Origin: Lichina pygmaea
Lineage: Eukaryota > Ascomycota > Lichinomycetes > Lichinales > Lichinaceae
Direction: 5' to 3'
Length of the DNA stretch: 64,000 bases
Assembly (NCBI GenBank): GCA_963422465.1
Contig: OY730169.1
Span: 4,960,001-5,024,000, forward strand
The position numbers and the translations under genes are program-made. The stretch's first letter is position 1; the number at the start of each line of letters is the position of its first letter. Of the stretch, positions 11,054 through 22,167 are shown one piece after another. Under the pieces are notes generated by a model. It searched no databases. It had not been told where the DNA came from and was given only the letters and a program-made list of their open reading frames with translations.

Positions 11054-11296
11054 TTGTGTACACCCTGCGACTTTTGTGTTCTTCGTGGTCATCCGTGCTT
11101 CCAGATATCAGAAGAAGATGATAAGTTAAAATGTGCTGCGTGCACTTGGCGCAGAAGGTCTTGTGTCTCTGTGTCCTGGGAATCTCTGAACATGTCCTGG
11201 GACAACCTCTGTGAGGATGTGGCCACTGACAAGGCAACACACAACACACTCTTTGAACAACTTGCCACAGTGCAGGCTTGTCTGTCTCAGAAGTGA
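11054..11296 (+). CDS. Antisense accessory ORF of chromovirus 2: Zn2Cys6-like protein, subtype A
   Basis: It has the same position and strand as the copy at 6,491, with the same cysteine spacing C-X2-C-X6-C-X11-C-X2-C-X6-C. The loops differ (VLRGHP and TWRRRS, the second more basic). The plus-facing TATA of the adjoining LTR lies about 145 nt upstream of this ATG. The region downstream converges on the end of pol. Confidence 0.6.
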   Translation: MCTPCDFCVLRGHPCFQISEEDDKLKCAACTWRRRSCVSVSWESLNMSWDNLCEDVATDKATHNTLFEQLATVQACLSQK

Positions 11297-11423
11297 AAGG
11301 TGTTAGAGGGCGCTGAGGTCTGTGCGAGGCAGAAGCTTCAGTGCTTGGTGAAAGAGATGGAGTTGGATGGTGAGGATTTGACTTGATCAGTTATTGATGT
11401 GTCCCTCCTGCAGGCCAAGCTGT

Positions 11424-12488
11424 TCAGTCCTGCTCCTGCTGAAACTGTCGCAGAAGAAGCTGGCAGTTCGCAAGGTTCTTGAGTGGCTCCCAGGTATTTT
11501 CCGGGTCTGGGTATCCTTTCCACTTGACAAGGTATTGCTGACTTTTCCTAGCCAGGATCTGTTCAACTTCAAACTCTTGTTCTTCTTCAGGTTGATAATA
11601 GAATGTTTCCTGCAAGGGTGTGCTCTGGTCAGCTGGTTCAATCATCAATATATGAAAGTTTGGATGGACTCTGGCATCCCTTGGTAGTTGTATCTTGATG
11701 TTGACTGGTCCTGTTTTTTCTTCGACTGAAAATAGTCTGACCTTGATGTTGTCAAGTTTCTTTGTCTTTGGTTTCTTTGTTTTCCAATTTCTTGTGAGAA
11801 GGTAGACTTTATCCCCCTTCTTTAGCTGAGGTGCTATTTTTGATTTCTTGTCTATTTGATGTTGCATTCTTTCTGAGGTCTCTTGAAGGTAGTCGCTCAT
11901 CATTGTGTGTGTTTGTTGTAGGAGCTTGTCATGTTGGAGTGCTTTCTCCGTGTTTGGTGAAGCTCTGCTTGGCATCCTGATGTTCACATGTTGTCCAAAA
12001 TTGGCAAAAAATAGTGATTCCTTTGTTGAGTCTGATCTGTGCTGGTTGATTGGCAGCTGTGCCACCAGTAATAACTGTACCCAATTGCTGTGGGTCTGGT
12101 TGATGTAATGCTGTAAGTAAGTCTCCAGAACTTGGTTTGCTTGCTCTGTCTGGCTGTCAGTTTGTGGGTGATAGGCTGTAGACATTTTGGGTTTTGTTCC
12201 TATGGCTGCACTGATTGTCTTCCAGTAGTTGGATGTGAAGAATTTGTCTCTGTCTGTAATGATCATGATCAGAACTCCGTGGTCTCTGACCAATCTGTCC
12301 AGTAAGAGGTGTCCCAACTGTTCTGCTGTGTGGGTCTTCTTGAATAGAACCACTATTAGATATTTTGTGAATCTGTCCACTATCACCATAATCAAGTTGT
12401 AGGTGATTCCTGTGACTGGGTCTTTGGACTTGGGTAGCTTCGTGATGAAGTCTATTGACACGTCTTCCCACAGACCTCTCGGTATCAT
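11424..12488 (-). mobile_element. Chromovirus 2 integrase and chromodomain part
   Basis: A 354-codon open stretch covers the integrase core (SIDFITKLPKSKDP, VDRFTKYLIVVLF, ITDRDKFFTS), the GPF-like C-terminal region and a C-terminal chromodomain (QYLVKWKGYPDPENTWEP). Chromodomains in this clade direct integration to modified chromatin. This is the longest open piece of pol in the window. Confidence 0.92.
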
Positions 12489-12489
12489 G

Positions 12490-15400
12490 TTCAGATATCC
12501 TTCTCTGTATAGCTTATGTCTTCTATGTTTGTTTTTCTGGCATAGTAGACACTTGCTGATGTAGTTTGTGACATGTTGTCAGAGGTTAATAATATTGTTC
12601 CCTGCCTGTTGGATAAGGTCTGTGGTCTTGGAGAGTCCTGGGTGACTATGTGCTGGATTATTGTGGTAGTTCCTTATTAGTTCTTCAGTGTCTTCTGCCG
12701 TGAGCTTGTTGATCTGTGGTTAAGGCACCAGGTTTCCTTGCTGGTCCTGCTGTAAGATTGTTCCTTGGTGTTCATCATCTTCCATATAGTCTTTTTGTCA
12801 GCTTAGTGTGTCTGCTCTCCTATTGTCTTATCCAGGGGTGTACAAGATCTTGAACTTGTGTTGCCCTAGGAGTTCAGCCTATCTGACTTGCTGTCTGTTC
12901 AGCTTCTTGGTTGTCGTGAATGTTGTCAGATTCTTGTGGTCTGTGAGAACAGTGAGTTCAGAACTGCTTTCCATGTACACTCTCCAGTGTTCGAGTGCGT
13001 TGACGACTGCCAGTAGCTCTTTGTTGTGGATATTATAGTTTTGTTCTGCTTGTGTTATTTTTTGTGAGTAGTAGGCAACTGGGTGCCACTTGCTGTCAGC
13101 CTGTTGGCATAGACATGCTCCCACTGCCTGATCTGAAGTGTCTGTCTTGATTCATGTTGGTTGGCCTGTCTTGAAGTTGAGGAGAACTGGTTCCTTTGTG
13201 CAAGCATCCTTGAGCTGTTGGAATACTTTTTGTTATCTTTCCATCCACCAGTACTCCACGTCCTTCTTCGTGAGTTCTGTCAGTGGTGTTGCTATCTGTG
13301 AGTAGTTCTTAATAAACTGTCAGTTGAAGTTGGCAAATCCTGGGAAGGCTTGTACTTTCTTAACTGATGTCAGTGTTGGCTATTGCTGAATCACTTTGAT
13401 TTTCTCAGGGTCAATCTTGATTCCTTCAATCCCTATGACATATCTGAGGAATTCAACTTCTGGTTTGTTGAACTCACATTTCTTTGGGTTGAGCTTGAGC
13501 CCTGCCTGTTGTAGGCATCGTAGAACATCCTTCACATGTTTGGTATGTTCCTGTTGTGTGTTCGAGTAGACAAGAATATTGTCCAGGTAGGTGATAGCTG
13601 TTTAGTCCAGGTGTACTCTGATGATGTTGTTGATCAATGCTTGACATGTTGCTGGTGTGTTCGTGAGTCCGAATAGCATAACCAGATACTTGTAGTGTCT
13701 GTATCAGGTTCTGAAGGCTGTCTTCTATTCTTCTCCTTCTTTCATATATATCAGGTTGTATACTTCTTTCAAGTCCAGCTTGGTAAAGATTGTAGCTTGG
13801 CTGATCCTGTCTCGCAATTTGTTCACATTTGACAACAGATATCAGTTCTTGATGGTAATGTTGTTGAGTTTCCTGTAATCCACACAAAGTCGAAGACTTC
13901 TGTCTTTCTTTGGTGCAAATAGTATTGGGTATCCTGCTGGCGATTCAGATTCTTGAATGAAATCTTTTTTCAGGTTTTCCTCCAGGTACTCGCGAAGTAC
14001 TTGGAGCTCTTTCTCTCATAACTGGTAAATTGGTCCAAATCCTGGCTCCATCCCTGGTTGCAACTTGATCTTATGATCCCAAGGTTGGTGCTTAGGCAAC
14101 ACTGCTGTCATTGTCTCTTCCTGAAAGAGGTTATTATACCCAGGTCAGTACTCTTCAGAGATCTCCAGAGGGTTAACAACTTCCTCTCTCTTCATCTCTG
14201 ACTGTTTGGCCACCTGGTTCTGGGGTGTGCCTGTCAAGGCAGACCTCTTCTCTTGAGAGTTGTCCTTTCTGTCAGTGAGGTTCCACTGAGGACTCCTTCC
14301 CTTATCTGTCCATACCTTCTGCGGCTGGTAACAGGTCTAAGCTGTGTTGTTAGTGCAGTTCCTAAATGTGAGTACTCCTGTCCTCCAGTTAACAACTGGG
14401 TTGTGCTTCTTTAGCCAAGGTATCCCCAAATAGATATCCTGAGTGGCCAACTTGACAATATCAAGGTGGATTCTTTCAGCATGGTGTCTGGTAACTATTT
14501 CCATTGGCTGCGTCTTATGGCAGACTAGCTCTGTCTGTCTATTTGCTATTGTGAGCTGATAGGGCTGCTGCTTGCGTCTCCTTCCAGTGCCGAGGGTGTC
14601 GTAAAGTTGTCTTGAAATGTAGTTTCCACTGGCTCCAGAGTCAACAAGTGTGTATGTCTGTACTGGCGTGTTGGTGTGTAGTGACACAGGTAATTGCAGG
14701 TGTTTTGTGTTGCTAGAAGTCATGTTGTTGAGCTCCTGATGTCGCCCCTTGACAAGGGAGTTCAGTCTTTTCCTGATTGAAGTGTCTTTCCACTGACTGG
14801 GCAATAGGTCCAGCTATTCCCATCAGTCCTGAGGAATCTGTTCATGAATTTGTCTTGCTGATGCTTGTCACATCCAGGCTTGAGGCAGTACTGCCAATTG
14901 TTGATGTAGCAGTTGTGGTTGTTGCCTTGCTGTAGGAACATAAGGTGTTCATGCCAATCATGTGTGTGCCTGGGGAATGTGGTGTGTTGGCGTTTGTCCC
15001 AAAGGTGGATTTCACACGCATCCTTCTCGCAGTTGACCCAATGCTTGTGGCAGGTGGCGTGGTAGGGTGAATGTCCTCTGTACCTTTGTAGTTGTTTGTG
15101 GTAGGTGCAGTAGTGCTTTGTGCAAAACCTCCACTGTAGTTCACTGTGCTGTAGATTTCGTGGGTCTATGCTGTAAGCATAGCTTCCTTGTGGTATTTCT
15201 TCTTTGATAGACACAGGTTTATCTCAGTCCCTATCAGAGGTGGTTAAGGGCTCCTGTCTCTTGTCCTGACCTGTCTGTTCTGGTAGATCCTTGCCTCCTG
15301 ATGTTGCCAGTTGGTGGGCTGCTTCCAATGTCTGATTGTAGTTGTTCTATTGTTTGAGGGATAGCTGAGCCTCTCCTGGTGGGTCCTCTGGCTTGATGAT

Positions 15401-16261
15401 ATTCCAGTCTCTGTCAAGCATATTAAGTTGCTGTCAGTGCACCTTGTTCTTTGAATGACAGTCTTTCACCATGTGGCCTAGCTTGCCACAGGCATAGCAC
15501 TTCAGTGCTTTCCCTTTTTTGTTGTTCCTTCTCTTCGTGAACCTTCCCTTGTGGTGGACTGTATCCAGTTCCATGGGTGTATAGCTATATGGGTCATGTG
15601 GTGGTGTCTTGTTAGGCAGCTTGTAGTGGTTGCTCACATGCCATGCAGGGTGGCTGTATCCTCTGTCATAGTGTTTCTCCATCACTCGCTCAAATAGTTT
15701 GTCATCAATGTTGATTGCTTGTGTGATGAGTTTGTCCAGTGTGTTGACCACTTGTCCGTCAAAGGTGATTTCATCCTTCATGTTTTCCTTGAGTTTATTT
15801 CAGTACATGACCATCAGGGTGTTGTCATCCCAGTCAGTCAGTACTGAGTATTGTTTGAACTGTGTGGTGTACTCTGCAGCTGAGTGTTGTTGCTTGATGT
15901 GCTAGATCATTTGTATAGCCACTTTGTCTTCATTAGATAGTCCAAGAATCCTTTTGATCTTGTCCTTGAATCACATCTATTTTGTTATCCATTCTGTTGT
16001 GCTGTCATGGTCTCTGTTTCCTGAGAGATGTTTGTTGACATAGGGCTTGATCCATCAATAAGCATTACCTCTCATGTAAGTAGTTGCGAAGAGGGGCCAC
16101 TTTTCCTTAGGCAGCTTTGTCTCTGGTTGGAATTGAAAGTAGACTTGGAGTTGCATGAGCCAGTCGTCAACTTTGTTTCTTTCACTGTAGAACAGGTCTG
16201 GCTTGGCGACGCTAATCTTTCCATCTGGGAAGTTGGGGTTGGTTGCTCCTGAGGTACTCAT
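12490..16261 (-). mobile_element. Chromovirus 2 RNase H, RT, protease and gag parts
   Basis: Minus strand from right to left: gag start (MSTSGATNPNFPDGK at 16,261), gag knuckle CYACGKLGHMVKDC (near 15,470-15,520), protease DSGASGNYIS (near 14,630), RT (near 13,470-14,100) and RNase H (near 12,880-13,250). The C-X2-C-X4-H-X4-C knuckle and DSG protease are the usual gag-pol layout. The frame is broken several times. Confidence 0.88.
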
Positions 16262-16279
16262 CCTTGAGGGTCTTCAAAG

Positions 16280-16925
16280 TGTTGCAGTCTGTACTGTACT
16301 GTCCTATCTGAGTATAGGATTAGGGTGAGAGGTGGAAGGTGGGTTGGTTCTCGCAGAAGAGGAGTGTCAAGGAGTGCGAAGGGGTTTGGTGGAATGTGGT
16401 GGTGGTGACACCTGATCAACAGCTTTGTACAAAAGGATTGTATTGAAGTAGATCTAGTTGTCTGGATCACAACATAAGTTGAAGATGATCATTCCATAAG
16501 AGAACTATCGCCAGACTATATAGTGCTCAGTTCATGAGCATAGTGAGCTCTGCTCACTTTGCTCACAGTTCATGCACACTGCGGTGAGCTGGGTGAGCTC
16601 TGCTCACTTTGCTCACTTGTTCATGCACGCTGCGGTGAGCTGGGTGAGCTCTGCTCACTTTGCTCACTTGTTCATGCACACTGCAGTGAGCTGGGTGAGC
16701 TCTGCTCACTTTGGTCACCTTTCATGCACGCTGTGGTGAGCTGGGTGAGCTCTGCTCACTTTGCTCACTTGTTCGTGTATATGCATGCTGTGGCAAGCAC
16801 CCTCCGGTTTGTCTCACCAGTCACGTGACTGGTTCCCGTGTCACACTGCCTGGTACTTCTGTCCAGTATCCTGTCTGCTGCTTCCTGTGAGTATATAAAG
16901 ACTGTGTTCCTCCTGGGTCGTAACA
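16280..16925 (-). repeat. Subtype-A LTR, chromovirus 2 (5' LTR)
   Basis: It has the same layout as its partner. The likely primer site lies just outside at 16,270-16,279 (plus-strand GTCTTCAAAG). The inverse TTGAAGAT/C lies inside at 16,479-16,486, about 30-35 nt from the minus-facing TATA at 16,516-16,523. Confidence 0.92.
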
Positions 16926-16930
16926 CCATT

Positions 16931-17320
16931 CCCATCAGTCCTGAGAAATCTGTTCATGAATTTGTCTTGCTGATGCTTGTCACATCTGGGCTTGAGGCAG
17001 TACTGCCAATTGTTGATGTAGCAGTTGTTGTTGTTGTCTTGCTGTAGGAACATAAGGTGTTCATGCCAATCATGTGTGTGCCTGGGGAATGTGGTGTGTT
17101 TGTGTTTGTCCCAAAGGTGGATCTCACACACATCCTTCTTGCAATTGACCCAATGCTTGTGGCAGGTGGTGTGGTAGGGTGAATGTTCTCTGTACCTTTG
17201 TAGTTGTTCATGGTAGGTGCAGTAGTGTTCTGTGCAGAACCTCCACTGTAGTTCACTGTGCTGTAGGTTTTGTGAGTCCATGCTGTAAGCATAGCTTCCT
17301 TGTGGTATTTCTTCTTTGAT
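16931..17320 (-). mobile_element. Chromovirus 1 gag region, first part
   Basis: This continues chromovirus 1 after the nested chromovirus 2. It matches 14,821-15,210 of chromovirus 2 closely and is cut by LINE B at 17,320. Confidence 0.85.
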
Positions 17321-17484
17321 TTTTGATTTGATTCTTACACTGTTTGTAGCTTTACAGCCATGCAGATCTTCCAGCTAATAGTGAACTTCTTCAGAAAACC
17401 TTTAAAGGAATAAAAACTGAAGACAGGGAGGTGACTAGAAGGTGTAGCAAAAGGAAATCTTGTAGTGTCTGGTAGAAAAAGCTT

Positions 17485-18501
17485 CTAGATGTTGGAGTGT
17501 GAATAGTGAAGGTTGAAAGCCAGATTAAATTGGTTTAGTCTTTTCAAAGACATAAACCAGTACAGAAACTTCTGTAGAAGCTCTGGGTTTGAAATAATAG
17601 TAGTGAAATCTTGGGGGTTAAAGAGAGCATGTTGTCTTTGACTTGAGTAGAGACAGCATGAAGAGGTAATATACTTTACTGTCTCTTCTGCTTGACCACA
17701 CATACATAGGGGAGTAGGAAAGTCAGAGACTCCAGCTCTGAAAAGAAAACTTGCTAGACCAATTCTCCCAGTTCTGGTTTGCAGTAGTAGACTTGCCTCA
17801 GCTTTCTGTAGCTTTTTGTAGAGCTTTAGATTGTTGTAGTGAGGTTTTTGGCAAAACACCTGCCATCCAGCATAGTTTTTTCTTTTCTTCTCCTCCCATT
17901 GGTTTTCCCACTCTTTAGTAAAGAGTATTTGTAGTTCTTTCTTTGAACTAGCCTGGTTAGTAGTTATTTGACTTAACCAAGTGAACTTCCAATTAGGAGA
18001 GATAGTTGAAGATTTCTTTAAAGGTTTCCTCAGTGAAGAAGCATAGGAAGAAATAGTAGAAAAGGTACTGTCAAGAAAGTCTTTCAGAGAGGAGGTTTGG
18101 ATAGAAGATAGAAAACAAGCTGTGCGAAATTTAAAATAGAGATCTAGAGGTAAAAGAAAAAGCTCACTCTCTAATAGAAAAGAAGGAGTGGCTTTGAAAG
18201 CACCCGCAATAAGTCTCAGACATTTGTTTTGGAATATGATAAGAGAGGAAATATTAGAGGATTTTCTGAGTGGGTTGAACCAAATTCCCACTGCATAGCT
18301 CAGTACAGATCTGAGTATTGCAGTGTACACAAGACGTGCTGTGAGAACTGGAAAGCCCCAGGTGGAGTAAGAGATTCTAGAAAGAGAAGATAGTGCTTTT
18401 TGTGCTTTTTGAAGAATAATTCTCTGGTGTTTGTGCCAGTGGAGTTTGGCATCCAGGTACACTCCCAATACTCGCACTTCTTCTTTTGGTTTTAGAATCA
18501 C
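17485..18501 (-). pseudogene. LINE B ORF2, C-terminal part
   Basis: 338 codons from the RT thumb (PKEEVRVLGVYLDAKL) to the end. The arginine of EVRVLG is intact here where LINE A has a stop. The cysteine motif reads CMCGQAEETVKYITSSC, with Tyr where two other copies have His. There is no RNase H signature. Confidence 0.85.
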
Positions 18502-18652
18502 ATTCCCAAGTGTAAGCTTGAGCTGCAGATTGTCTGATCTTCTTCTGGAAAAATAAAGTATTTCATATTTCTCAGAAGAGAAGACTATTCCATGTCTTGC
18601 AGCTCAAGATAGACATTTAAGATGTGTATTCTTCAACTTCAGAAGGTTGCTT

Positions 18653-19399
18653 TTAAGAGTGTCCAAATGCAAGCAGATTTGTATCATCTGCAAATCCCAG
18701 AGCAGAAACACCAGTAGTAGGAGAATGTACAGTCTCATGAAGTTCAGAAATATAGAATAGAAAAAGAATAGAAGACAAAGGGGAACCTTGGGGGACTCCA
18801 CAGTGAATAGGAATAGAAGAGGACTCAGAGTCATCAAAAACTAGGGTGGTGGTACGTCTGGTACAGAAAGAGAAGATCCAAGAAGTTAGCCAGAGAGAGA
18901 TTCCTTTTCTCTCCAGAATCTTTTGAAGAATCTCTGGGAGAACTCTGTCATATGCTCCTGAGATGTCCAGAGAAAGTAGAGATGCAACCATGCCTTCTTT
19001 CCAGACTTTTTCCACTTGGGAAGTTAGAAGGAAAAGTGCTGATTCAGTTGATCTGCCTTTCCTGAACCCCATCTGGATTTCTGGCAAGAGTTTAGCCTCT
19101 TCTGCTACCTTGCATAGTCTGGCTGCTGTAATAGCTTCTATCAGCTTGCCAGTTGTGTTTAGCAGAGCTATAGAGCGCCAGGCTTTAGCTTGGTTATAGA
19201 TTCCCTTGCCAGGTTTTCTTAGACAGACTGTTTTGGCATTCTTGAATCTCTCTGGAAAGTATTCCAGTCTCCAGCATGTTGATGTGAGAACAGCTATAGC
19301 TTGGCAGAACTTGGGACCCAGAGCTTTCAGAAATCCATTTGGCAGCTTGTCTTTTCCTCCTGCTGTAAAAGGTTTCTTCTTGTTCAGAATTTGCTCCAC
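18653..19399 (-). pseudogene. LINE B ORF2, reverse transcriptase part
   Basis: 248 codons with all main RT motifs intact, including GFADDTNLLAFG. It is separated from the C-terminal part by the frame break near 18,655. Confidence 0.88.
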
Positions 19400-19846
19400 T
19401 TCTTCAGTGGTAACCTCCTGAGAAAGCTGGATATCTGGGGTACTCCGGTGACTTTCTGTACTTGGTTCTGGAACACGTGCTTCTGGAAAGAATTGAGCTG
19501 AGAAAGATTTTGTCTTCTCCTCAAAGCTTTTGGCTAGTCCTTCTTGAGTCTCCAGATCAGGGACCAGAGAAAGATCAGAGGTCTTGTTAGCTTTTGATTT
19601 TCCTCACTTTGCAAGCTTCCAGAATTTTGAGGAACTGGCTAGCTCATGAACTTGTTTTCTGAAGGTGTTCTGTTTCCCTTCTCTGACAGCTTTCTTCTTG
19701 AGCTTAGTTGCTTCTTCTAGCTCTTCTTGGCTTGCCTGTCCTCTGAGCACTTGTCTTCTTATTCTTCTTTCCTGCTTAACTTTAGTTTGGATCTCTTGGT
19801 TCCACCAGGGGACTGAGTGGCTAGATTGCTTCTGTTCTTCTTTGAT

Positions 19847-21364
19847 AGACACGGGTTTGTCTTGGTCCCTATCAGAGGTGGTTAAGGGCTCCTGTCCCTT
19901 GTCCTGACCTGTCTGTTCTGGTAGGTTCTTGCCTCCTGATGTTGCCAGTTGGTAGGCTGCTTCAAGTGTTTGATTGTAATCATCCTATTGTTCGAGGGAT
20001 AGCTGAGTCTCTCCTGGTGGGTCCTCTGGCTTGATGACGTTCCAGTCTCCGTCAAGCGTATTTTTGATTTGATTTGATTCTTACACTGATTTGGCTGTTA
20101 AGCTATGCAGAACTTCTTGAAGAATTTTTGTCTCTGGTAGACTTGACTCGGGGACCTCACACATTTACTGTACACCCTGTGGTTTGTAGTGTATGTACTG
20201 TGGGAAAACCCCAAACCCTGTAGGGGAAATAGGAAAACCACAGTAATAAGGGTTTTGTGGATCTTGACAGATATTGGGTGAGCTATTTCTTGGGGGTTTT
20301 CATACATCTTGCGAGGAGTACATCTTAGACAAGTTCTATGAATCTCAGGGGTTTTTGTGGCAGAATGTGGGGTGAGTCAGATTTGAACTGACAACTAGTT
20401 TAGTCAGGTTCTCCAGGCCTGACACCACTAGTTCCAGGTCATGGGTGCTATGTAGTGGGAAACTCTCACCAGCTTCCCACTACACTATGCCGCCCCTGTC
20501 GAGCGTATTAAGTTGCTGTCAGTGCACCTTGTTCTTTGAACAACAGTCTTTCGCCATGTGGTCTAGCTTGCCACAGGCATAGCACTTCAGTGCTTTCCCT
20601 TTTTTATTGTTCCTTCTCTTCATGAACCTTCCCCTGTGGTGGACTGCATCCAGTTCCATGGGTGCATAGCCATATAGGTCATGTGGCAGTGCCTTGTTAG
20701 GTGGCTTGTAGTGGTTGCTCACATGCCATGTGGGGCAGCTGTATTCTCTGTCATGGTGCTTCTCCATCACTTGCTTGAATAACTTGTTGTCAATGTTGAT
20801 TGCTTGTGTGATAAGTTTGTCCAGTGTGTCAACCACTTGTCTGTCGAAAGTGATCTTGTCCTTCATGTTTTCCTTGAGTCCACATCAGTACATAACTATT
20901 AGGGTATTGTCATCCCAGTCAGTCAGTACTGAGTATTGTTTGAACTGTGTGGTATACTCTGCGGCTGAGTGTTGTTGCTTGATGTGCTGGATCATTTGTA
21001 TAGCCACTTTGTCTTTGTTAGATAGTCCAAGAATCCTTTTGATCTTGTTCTTGAATCATGTCCATTTTGTCATCCATTCTGATGTGCTGTCGTGGTCCCT
21101 GTTTCCTGAGAGGTGTTTGTTGATGTAAGACTTAATCTATCAGTGGGCATTGTCTCTCATGTAAGTGGTTGCAAAGAGTGACCACTTTTCTTTAGGCAGC
21201 CTTGTTTCTGGTTGGAATTGAAAGTAGACTTGAAGTTGCATAAGCCAGTCGTCAACCTTGTTCCTTTTGCTGTAGAACAGGTCTGGCTTGGTGACACTAA
21301 TCTTTCTATCTGGGAAGTTGGGGTTGGTTGCTCCTGAGGTACTCATCCTTGAGGGTCTTCAAAG
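19847..21364 (-). mobile_element. Chromovirus 1 gag region, remaining part (with SINE 1 inside)
   Basis: Gag runs on the minus strand from 21,346 (MSTSGATNPNFPD) through the knuckle CYACGKLDHMAKDC (near 20,540-20,585) and on to 19,847. The SINE occupies 20,061-20,497. Confidence 0.87.
20061..20497 (-). mobile_element. tRNA-derived SINE, copy 1
   Basis: It lies on the minus strand, flanked by a 12-bp TSD with one mismatch (GTCAAGCGTATT 20,052-20,063, GTCGAGCGTATT 20,498-20,509); the T-rich edge makes the left boundary uncertain by a few bases. The head (20,370-20,497) has a box-A-like ATAGTGTAGTGGGAA and a T-arm GTCAGTTCAAATCTGAC. The body is unrelated to LINEs, but the 3' end (CTGCATGGCT...CAGTGTAAGAATCAAATC) matches the LINE 3' end. 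Confidence 0.85.
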
Positions 21365-22011
21365 TGTTGCAGTCTGTACTGTGCTGTCCTAACTGAGTAT
21401 AGGATTAAGGGTGAGATGTGGAAGGCAGGTTGGTTCTCGCAGAAGAGGAGTGTCAAGGAGTGCGAAGGGGTTTGGTGGAACATGGTGGTGGTGACACCTG
21501 ATTAATAGCTTTGTACAAAAGGATTGTATTAAAGTAGATCTAGTTGTCTGGATCACAACATGAGTTGAAGACGATTGTTCTATAAGGGAACTATTACTGG
21601 ACTATATAGTGCTGGCCTGTCAAGATGATCAAGGTTGTCTTGACAGTCTTGATGTCAAGACAGGTGAGATTGTCTTGACATGTCATGCACTCTGTGTCAA
21701 GACAGGTGAGATTGTCTTGACAGTCCCACCATGTTATGCACCCTGTGTTGAGACTGGTAAGATTGTCTTGACATGTCATGCATGCTGTGTCAAGACAGGT
21801 GAGATTGTCTTGATACTTCCTGCACCCTGCATCAAGACTGGTGAGATTGTCTTGATGCTTCATGCATGCTGCGTCAAGCCACCCATGTTTGTCTCAACAG
21901 TCACGTGACCCTTTGTCAGTTTGGTCACTTGACTTTTCCATAGTGTCCTCTTGTCTGGCCTGTGGCCTGTCTGCTTATAAATAAGTGGCTCCCTTCCCAG
22001 GGATCATAACA
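21365..22011 (-). repeat. Subtype-B LTR of chromovirus 1 (5' LTR)
   Basis: It reads TGTTGCAGTC to ATAACA on the plus strand. The array at about 21,610-21,890, the CACGTG near 21,903 and the plus-facing TATAAATA near 21,977 repeat the layout of its partner. TSD CACAA follows. Confidence 0.92.
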
Positions 22012-22016
22012 CACAA

Positions 22017-22159
22017 CACCAGTGCACTTCTTAACTTTGAATAGTCTGATTTGTACATGATCCAGCTTTTTGCTTGGTCACTTCAAGCACAGGTTTTTTG
22101 TTGACAAATAGACCTTATCCTCTCTCTCCAGAGTTGGTCCCTTTAACTTTTTGTTGCTT
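22017..22159 (-). mobile_element. Remnant of a second Ty3/gypsy family, left piece
   Basis: The minus strand reads like the stretch after the integrase core (EDKVYLST) of a Ty3 element distinct from the chromoviruses above. It continues at 31,960 once the intervening insertion is removed, across the 8-bp duplication AGGCAGTG (22,160-22,167 and 31,952-31,959). It is old and broken. Confidence 0.7.
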
Positions 22160-22167
22160 AGGCAGTG

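Larger units (their letters stand above)
10259..16925 (-). mobile_element. Chromovirus 2, complete outline but broken, nested in chromovirus 1
   Basis: It measures 6,667 bp with LTRs 10,259-10,938 and 16,280-16,925. The TSD is 5 bp with one mismatch (CTATT 10,254-10,258, CCATT 16,926-16,930). The minus-strand order is gag, protease, RT, RNase H, integrase, chromodomain, then the antisense ORF, then a purine-rich tract (GGAGAGGAGGATAG on the minus strand) touching the 3' LTR. There is no nested insertion, so it shows the plain architecture of the family. U3 is subtype A. It has on the order of ten or more breaks. Confidence 0.93.
17321..19834 (-). mobile_element. LINE B, 5'-truncated, inserted in chromovirus 1
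   Basis: It is on the minus strand with a 12-bp TSD, TTCTTCTTTGAT (17,309-17,320 and 19,835-19,846). It keeps ORF2 from the linker before the RT (HSVPWWNQEIQ) to the 3' tail. It has the RT boxes SLDISGAYDRV, GVPQGSPLSS and GFADDTNLLAFG and the C-terminal cysteine motif. A 2-nt loss near 18,655 and a TGA for Trp near 18,604 break it. ORF1 and the endonuclease are missing. Confidence 0.93.
5413..22011 (-). mobile_element. Chromovirus 1 (Ty3/gypsy LTR retrotransposon with chromodomain), broken, nested
   Basis: LTRs 5,413-6,377 and 21,365-22,011 are flanked by a perfect 5-bp TSD, CACAA (5,408-5,412 and 22,012-22,016). It is interrupted by chromovirus 2 (10,259-16,925), LINE copies (5,675-5,980 and 17,321-19,834) and a SINE (20,061-20,497). 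Without these it is about 6.6 kb, the same size as its sisters. On the minus strand the order is gag (start near 21,346, CCHC knuckle near 20,540), protease, RT, RNase H, integrase and the region before the chromodomain (7,300). It is broken many times over and clearly old. U3 is of subtype B. Confidence 0.93.
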
